Assembly (NCBI GenBank): GCA_023433225.1
Contig: JAEZDQ010000205.1
Location: 1-10,356 of the forward strand
Length of the DNA stretch: 10,356 nucleotides
Direction of reading: 5' to 3'
Source of the DNA: Bacteroidota bacterium
Lineage (GTDB): Bacteria > Bacteroidota > Bacteroidia > Flavobacteriales > Weeksellaceae
The first letter of the stretch is position 1. Every line of letters starts with the position of its first letter. The notes below the pieces were generated by a model, which worked only from the letters and a program-made list of their open reading frames with translations, did no database searches and had not been told where the DNA came from. This document shows, piece after piece, positions 6,361-10,356 of this stretch. Position numbers and translations under genes: made by a program.

Positions 6361-7163
6361 TTCAAAATAGCATTTGGTTTATATCCTGAGGGGATTTCAA
6401 AAGGCGTGTTGATTTGTTCGAATGTAAAATTATTGTATTCCAACTCTACTTTTTGCGTTTTCTTGTCTTTTACGATAATTTTAACGTTTTTTGGGAAAAC
6501 CTCTTTGCCTACCTTTATCCAATTGGAATAGCTCACCGATAATTCCATTCCCGAATGTGGGTCTATTAATAGGGCTTCGCGCAAATAAAAATCTGCCCCA
6601 AACGTATAGGTCTGGATGTATTTCCCCGGTTTAGGATTGTTCTTCAAAACGGCGTTTTCCTTGTAATTCAAAACATATTGGTTTTGGATGATTTCAGTTT
6701 GGAAGTCCGCTGGTTTTATTTCAACGAAAACCCTTCCTAACAAAAGGTTCTGAAGTTTGTCGTAATCGATGAAATCCACTTTCAACAATCGGTTGAAATA
6801 AGTAAAATCACCGTCAATATATGTCCGCTCGATTTTTTCATAAGCCTTGAAACCTTTTGGGGTAATCTCCGCACGGGCACCGTTGATGCCAAATTTGGAC
6901 ACATTGACCCATATTTTTTTACCGTTGAAAATATAAATCCTTCCGTTAAAACTGGTGGAAACATCGTCGATATCCGTATTGATTTTAGACTGAATGTTTA
7001 AATGCGTGAAAGTCGGCTTCTGCGCAAAAGCCTTTTGGATGATGGCTGCGGTTTTCATATCGACCGCCTCGGTTGTTGTGACCTTTGCGGATTTGCAAGA
7101 AGCAAAAAACAACCCAAAGAGCAGGATGAAGGAAGGGATTAGATGGAAGCGGTAAGGGTTCAA
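6357..7163 (-). CDS. DUF4292 family lipoprotein
   Basis: A 268-residue predicted lipoprotein of a family found in Bacteroidota. The N-terminus has a basic start, a hydrophobic core and the lipobox FASC, with the lipidated cysteine at 23, followed by KSAK. The rest is rich in beta-strand patterns (GRIYIFNGKKIWVNVSKFG at 74-92), reminiscent of the LolA/LolB-type fold, and ends with FEIPSGYKPN. This suggests an envelope or outer-membrane role, but the function is not established. No ATG is available: the codon that keeps the signal peptide is TTG at 7163-7161, directly after the TAA of the upstream gene and in the same frame. The next Met is residue 36, beyond the lipobox. Its stop overlaps the start of the EnvC-like gene (ATGA), so the two are made together. 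Confidence 0.87.
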   Translation of the reverse strand: MNPYRFHLIPSFILLFGLFFASCKSAKVTTTEAVDMKTAAIIQKAFAQKPTFTHLNIQSKINTDIDDVSTSFNGRIYIFNGKKIWVNVSKFGINGARAEITPKGFKAYEKIERTYIDGDFTYFNRLLKVDFIDYDKLQNLLLGRVFVEIKPADFQTEIIQNQYVLNYKENAVLKNNPKPGKYIQTYTFGADFYLREALLIDPHSGMELSVSYSNWIKVGKEVFPKNVKIIVKDKKTQKVELEYNNFTFEQINTPFEIPSGYKPNAILK

Positions 7164-8186
7164 TTAATCTTTATTTTTAAAATCCAACACAGAATAATCA
7201 CCCAAACTGATGTTTCTGGAAACGCCGTAATATTCGGCATTGTTTCCAATCATGGAGCCGGTAAGGTTGCCATGATCGATGACGCACTTTTCCTGAATCA
7301 AACTATTGTCGATGTTGCTGTTGACAACTTTTGTGGCATTGCCCAGCGAAACAAAAGGCCCGATTTTGGAGTTTTCAATGACTACATTCTCGCCGATAAA
7401 GCAGGGAGGGATGATCAGGGAATTGGAAATTTTCGCCGATTCGGGAATCTTTTCAAATTCTTCTTTTTCAAAACCTAAAATTTTTCCGTTGGTTTCAACC
7501 GTTACGGCCTTGTTGCCGCAGTCCATCCATTCGTCCACAGGGCCGAGCGTGAACCTTTTTCCTTTGGCGCGCATATTTTCCAGTGCGTCGGTCAATTGGT
7601 ATTCGCCCCCGTTTCCTTTGACATCGTTTTCCATGATATAGCGGATTTCTTCGCGCAAATTCCCGCCGTCCTTAAAGAAATAAATCCCGATGATAGCCAG
7701 GTCTGAGACAAACTCTTTCGGCTTTTCTACAAAATCTTCAATAACCCCTTGGGCATCGAGCTTCACTACGCCAAACGCGCTCGGGTTTTCTACTTTTTTG
7801 ACCCAAACCACTCCGTCGGAGTCCATATCCAAATGAAAATCTGCGCGGAACAAGGTGTCTGCAAACGCAACCACGACCGGCCCGGATAGGGATTCTTCCG
7901 CCATCCAAATCGCATGTGCAGTCCCCAAAGGTTCGTCTTGTTTGTAAATTTTCCCTTTGGCGCCTAATTTTTCAGCAATGCCCAGAAGCTGGCTTTCTAC
8001 TTCAGCCCCGAAATCACCTATGATGAAAGCGATTTCCTTCACTTTTTCATCCGAAAGTTTGGTTATGTCTTCTGCCAACCTTTGTACGATGGGTTTCCCT
8101 CCAATCGGAATCAAAGGTTTGGGAAGGGTCAAAGTATGAGGTCTTAGTCGAGAGCCGCGGCCGGCCATAGGGATAATGATTTTCAT
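7164..8186 (-). CDS. Sugar-phosphate nucleotidyltransferase (RmlA/GlmU-like)
   Basis: Probable cytoplasmic enzyme that joins a sugar 1-phosphate and an NTP to an NDP-sugar for surface glycan synthesis. The 340 residues show a nucleotidyltransferase domain (about 1-235): the nucleotide-binding loop AGRGSRLRPHTLTLPKPLIP at 8-27, GTAHAIW at 88-94, the metal-binding D110 in FAD, EKP at 154-156, GEYQLTDA at 194-201 and DCG at 222-224. A C-terminal left-handed beta-helix of hexapeptide-like repeats (about 250-325) follows, including IGENVVIENSKIGPFVSLG. The exact sugar and nucleotide cannot be told. The start is an ATG; 120 AT-rich bases separate it from the upstream flippase gene. The TAA stop abuts the TTG start of the DUF4292 gene. 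The flippase neighbour supports a role in polysaccharide or LPS synthesis. Confidence 0.93.
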   Translation of the reverse strand: MKIIIPMAGRGSRLRPHTLTLPKPLIPIGGKPIVQRLAEDITKLSDEKVKEIAFIIGDFGAEVESQLLGIAEKLGAKGKIYKQDEPLGTAHAIWMAEESLSGPVVVAFADTLFRADFHLDMDSDGVVWVKKVENPSAFGVVKLDAQGVIEDFVEKPKEFVSDLAIIGIYFFKDGGNLREEIRYIMENDVKGNGGEYQLTDALENMRAKGKRFTLGPVDEWMDCGNKAVTVETNGKILGFEKEEFEKIPESAKISNSLIIPPCFIGENVVIENSKIGPFVSLGNATKVVNSNIDNSLIQEKCVIDHGNLTGSMIGNNAEYYGVSRNISLGDYSVLDFKNKD

Positions 8187-8306
8187 GTTTGGTTTTTAGA
8201 TTTTAAGTTTAATATGATTCGGGTTAATTGTCTAGTATTTACTATTTTTATTTCTAACCTTTATTTTTATTCAAGCTAATTTTTCTAGTAAAAAATTTAG
8301 GGTTTG
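8187..8306. other. AT-rich 120-base gap between flippase and nucleotidyltransferase genes
   Basis: The longest gap inside the minus-strand cluster. No ORF of useful size, no clear TAnnTTTG box close to the nucleotidyltransferase start and no RNA gene was recognised. It holds an imperfect AT-rich inverted repeat at 8276-8300 and a repeated TCTAGTA (8231-8237 and 8284-8290). The base composition is much more AT-rich than the flanking genes, as expected for non-coding DNA. Confidence 0.6.
8276..8300 (-). terminator. Possible weak hairpin after the flippase stop codon
   Basis: CTAATTTTT pairs with AAAAATTTAG with one bulged base, giving a 9-bp, almost purely A/T stem beginning 6 bases after the flippase stop on the minus strand. 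It lacks a GC core and a following U-tract, so it is at best a weak transcript end or an RNA-processing hairpin. Confidence 0.22.
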
Positions 8307-9737
8307 TTATGTTATGTTTTGTTTCCTTCCTAATTCTAAACTGGATTTTTCAATAAAAATTGCGATGGCAATATAAATCAATAGCATAAAATTACCAATG
8401 ATTAAGCTAGAATTAAACAAATAATAATTCGCGAGTGCCAATCCGATGCTCAAAACCACGTACAATCCGATTTTTCGGGTTTTATAAGGTATCCGGTAAT
8501 ATTTCTGTCCCCAAAAATAAGAAACCACCATCATGGTTCCATAGGCCAAAAGCGTCGCCCATGCAGATGCCATGAAACCGATAATAGGTATGAAAATAAC
8601 ATTAAACGCAATGGTCAAGCCTGCGCCAATCCAAGAAATAATGGTTCCTACATAGGTTTTGTCGGTTACTTTGTACCAAGTGGAAAGGTTATAATAAATC
8701 CCGAAAAAGAAATTGGCGATGGCCACGATGGGTACGATTTGCAGGGCTATCCAATAATCTTCGTCACGGATGAGGAGTTTTTTAATCCAATCCAGATTGG
8801 CCATCAATGCAACGACTGCCATGCCACAAAAAATCACGAAATAAAGCATCACATCGGCATAGGTTTTCCGGGCATCCGATTCCATGGCTTTCTTAAAGAA
8901 AAAAGGTTCGATGCCCATTCGGTATGCCGTAACCATCAGAATCATCAAAGTAGCGATTTTGTAACAACCGGCGTAAGCTCCCGCTTCGGCCTCGTCGATC
9001 ATATCCCGCAAAAGCAAATTGTCCAGATTTTCATTCGTTACAAAAGCCAAACCGGCCAGCATAACGGGATAAGCGTAATGAAACATTCTTTTGAACAATG
9101 TCCAATCAAAATAAAAACGTACTTTCTTAATGATGGGAAAAAGCAGAACAATGCCCGAAAATGCCGCAATTACATTGGCGAAAAAAGGAAAAGAAACTTT
9201 TTCAATCAGCCCTATATTTTCCAGAAAACTCGGAGGAATGACAAAGAAGAACAGTAAAATCAAAACCGTTTGAAAAACACCCTGAAATACTTTTATGGCG
9301 GAATATTTTATGGGTTTATTCATAAACCTCAGGTAAGCGAATGGTACCATGCAAACCGCGTCAAAAAAAGCAATCCACGCAAACCAAGTCAGGTATTCCG
9401 GATGGTCTTGGTAATCGAAAACCGCTGCCAGCGGCATTTGAAGGATGTGCATTCCCGCCAAAAACGCTGCCGCATTGATAAACACAATCCAAAATGAAGT
9501 GTGGAATACCTTGGCCGACAAATTTTTATCGGCTGAAAAACGGAAATAAGCCGTTTCAAACCCAAAGGTCAAAACGATGTTAACAAAGGCCACAAGCGAA
9601 TACAATTGGGCGAATTTGGAAAATTCCGCCGCATCGATTTGGCCGGTGTACAAGGGCATCAAAGCAAAATTAATCAGCCTCGGCAGAATGGCTCCGATAC
9701 CATAAATGACTGTTTCACTTAAAAGCTTTTTGTACAA
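8307..9737 (-). CDS. Wzx-type oligosaccharide flippase (MOP superfamily)
   Basis: Inner-membrane exporter expected to flip lipid-linked oligosaccharides for O-antigen or capsule synthesis. The 476-residue protein has roughly 12-14 hydrophobic segments along its whole length and opens with the family-typical ETVIYGIGAILPRLINFALM followed by PLYTG. Charged residues within segments (for example E61, and ENLDN near 242) fit a MOP-type transporter. The substrate cannot be predicted. MurJ is a less likely alternative because the N-terminal pattern is that of polysaccharide exporters. The only start that keeps the first membrane helix is TTG at 9737; an in-frame TAA lies two codons upstream and the next Met is residue 27. 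A 35-codon ORF ends 10 bases before this start. The downstream nucleotidyltransferase supports a surface-glycan role. Confidence 0.92.
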   Translation of the reverse strand: MYKKLLSETVIYGIGAILPRLINFALMPLYTGQIDAAEFSKFAQLYSLVAFVNIVLTFGFETAYFRFSADKNLSAKVFHTSFWIVFINAAAFLAGMHILQMPLAAVFDYQDHPEYLTWFAWIAFFDAVCMVPFAYLRFMNKPIKYSAIKVFQGVFQTVLILLFFFVIPPSFLENIGLIEKVSFPFFANVIAAFSGIVLLFPIIKKVRFYFDWTLFKRMFHYAYPVMLAGLAFVTNENLDNLLLRDMIDEAEAGAYAGCYKIATLMILMVTAYRMGIEPFFFKKAMESDARKTYADVMLYFVIFCGMAVVALMANLDWIKKLLIRDEDYWIALQIVPIVAIANFFFGIYYNLSTWYKVTDKTYVGTIISWIGAGLTIAFNVIFIPIIGFMASAWATLLAYGTMMVVSYFWGQKYYRIPYKTRKIGLYVVLSIGLALANYYLFNSSLIIGNFMLLIYIAIAIFIEKSSLELGRKQNIT

Positions 9738-9747
9738 GGTTTATCTA

Positions 9748-9855
9748 TTATCGACCCACAAAATTCCGCTTTCTTTTTGAATTGGAAAAATGAATTTTCG
9801 TTTCAGAGCCAACTTCGATAAATTCAGGAACTTTGTCCAACTGCGATGTTTTCAT
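9748..9855 (-). CDS. Possible 35-codon leader ORF upstream of the flippase gene
   Basis: From ATG at 9855-9853 to TAA at 9750-9748 the minus strand encodes 35 residues, starting MKTSQLDKVPEFIEVG and ending with a basic KRKRNFVGR. It ends 10 bases before the TTG start of the flippase, in a different frame, so it could feed ribosomes to that weak start. Against it: the region also holds the gpsA promoter on the other strand, the ORF is short, I recognise no family, and there is no clear promoter box upstream. A chance ORF cannot be excluded. Confidence 0.25.
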   Translation of the reverse strand: MKTSQLDKVPEFIEVGSETKIHFSNSKRKRNFVGR

Positions 9856-9863
9856 TAATTTTG
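9832..9863 (+). promoter_or_regulatory. gpsA promoter, TTTG-N20-TAATTTTG
   Basis: A -33 TTTG (9832-9835) and an exact -7 TAATTTTG (9856-9863) are separated by 20 bases, the spacing typical of Bacteroidota housekeeping promoters. The gpsA ATG lies 26 bases downstream, leaving a short leader. This is the best complete promoter in the window. Confidence 0.65.
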
Positions 9864-9889
9864 AAGCGTTAAAAAAGCAAAAAATCATC

Positions 9890-10356
9890 ATGTCAAAACC
9901 AAAAGTCGGTTTAATCGGCGGAGGAAGCTGGGCAACGGCCATCGCCAAAATGCTTTGTAAAAACCATGATAAAATCAATTGGTGGGTGCGGGATGAAAAC
10001 CTGATAACCGCTCTGCAAAAGCACAAGCATAATCCCAATTACCTGAGTGCCGTAGAGTTTAATCCGGAACAATTGAATTTGACTACCGACATCAACGAAC
10101 TGGTTTCCAACTCCGATTGGGTTATTTTGGCAGTGCCTTCCATCCATTTGGAATCTTGTCTGAAAGATTTAAAAGTTCCTTTCGAACATAAATTTGTGGT
10201 TTCGGCCATCAAAGGGATAGTACCCGTCCATTATAAGATTGTAGGGGATTACCTGAATGAGGAATTCCAATTGGATTTCGAAAATTTTGGTGTCATTAGC
10301 GGACCTTGCCATGCGGAAGAAGTTGCCTTGGAACGGCTTTCTTACCTGACCATCGC
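9890..10356 (+). CDS. gpsA: Glycerol-3-phosphate dehydrogenase [NAD(P)+], 3'-truncated by window edge
   Basis: Reduces dihydroxyacetone phosphate to sn-glycerol 3-phosphate, the backbone for phospholipids; cytoplasmic. The first 155 residues are visible out of about 330-340. The Rossmann nucleotide-binding motif VGLIGGGSWATAIA is at residues 6-19. The AVPS motif follows at 81-84. VVSAIKGI, carrying the conserved lysine K108, is at 103-110, and the GPCHAEEVA substrate-site motif is at 138-146. The ATG follows a complete promoter, and the frame is open with no stop to the right edge. It is divergent from the flippase gene; the 152 bases between them hold the gpsA promoter and a possible leader ORF. 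The second catalytic lysine lies beyond the window. Confidence 0.96.
   Translation, partial: MSKPKVGLIGGGSWATAIAKMLCKNHDKINWWVRDENLITALQKHKHNPNYLSAVEFNPEQLNLTTDINELVSNSDWVILAVPSIHLESCLKDLKVPFEHKFVVSAIKGIVPVHYKIVGDYLNEEFQLDFENFGVISGPCHAEEVALERLSYLTI

Noticed and set aside
7163..7164. Frameshift or broken gene at the nucleotidyltransferase/DUF4292 junction
   Set aside because: Both proteins look complete, with a full beta-helix end on one side and a full signal peptide with lipobox on the other, so they are two genes rather than one broken one.
9856..10038. In-frame minus-strand extension of the leader ORF into gpsA
   Set aside because: The extension is antisense to well-conserved gpsA sequence. 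Only the part after ATG 9855 lies outside that gene.
1..10356. CRISPR arrays, tRNA or rRNA genes, insertion sequences, phage genes
   Set aside because: No spaced repeats, cloverleaf-like sequences, transposase motifs or terminal inverted repeats were seen.

Overview
The window looks like a chromosomal core region of a member of the Bacteroidota. Three things point there: Bacteroidota-type -7 promoter boxes (TAnnTTTG) sit directly in front of several genes; two genes match families known mainly from that phylum (DUF4254 and DUF4292); and the gene neighbourhood (EnvC/M23-like protein, a small TatA, DUF4254, sugar nucleotidyltransferase, flippase) is one I associate with it. I cannot name a genus. 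No mobile element, tRNA, rRNA or CRISPR array was seen, and coding density is very high.

Layout. Bases 1-3871 hold a plus-strand series: the 3' part of panC, then panD, a YbhN/UPF0104-type membrane protein, radA and a YciA-like acyl-CoA thioesterase. PanC and PanD supply the two last-stage inputs of pantothenate synthesis (ligation, and beta-alanine production). The series ends 4 bases from the stop codon of a convergent minus-strand series (3876-9737). Read in transcription order, that series is a Wzx-type flippase, a sugar-phosphate nucleotidyltransferase, a DUF4292 lipoprotein, an EnvC-like coiled-coil protein with a degenerate LytM/M23 domain, tatA and a DUF4254 protein. From 9890 to the right edge the 5' part of gpsA (glycerol-3-phosphate dehydrogenase) runs divergently on the plus strand.

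How the genes fit together. The minus-strand cluster is about the cell envelope: sugar-nucleotide supply, glycan flipping, a lipoprotein of likely outer-membrane or periplasmic location, a probable amidase activator, and a Tat translocase subunit. The neighbouring gpsA feeds phospholipid synthesis.

Most interesting points. (1) The EnvC-like protein has lost all the usual M23 zinc ligands except one Asp, and carries two tandem 42-residue W-x-x-A helical repeats between coiled coil and LytM domain. (2) The DUF4292 gene has no ATG: it starts with TTG immediately after, and in the same frame as, the TAA of the nucleotidyltransferase gene. (3) The flippase also appears to start with TTG, 10 bases after a possible 35-codon leader ORF. 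(4) Several small palindromes or hairpins coincide with promoter boxes or stop codons (2041-2060, 3436-3448, 4746-4757). I did not find a clearly new multi-gene system; most of the window is ordinary housekeeping and envelope genes.
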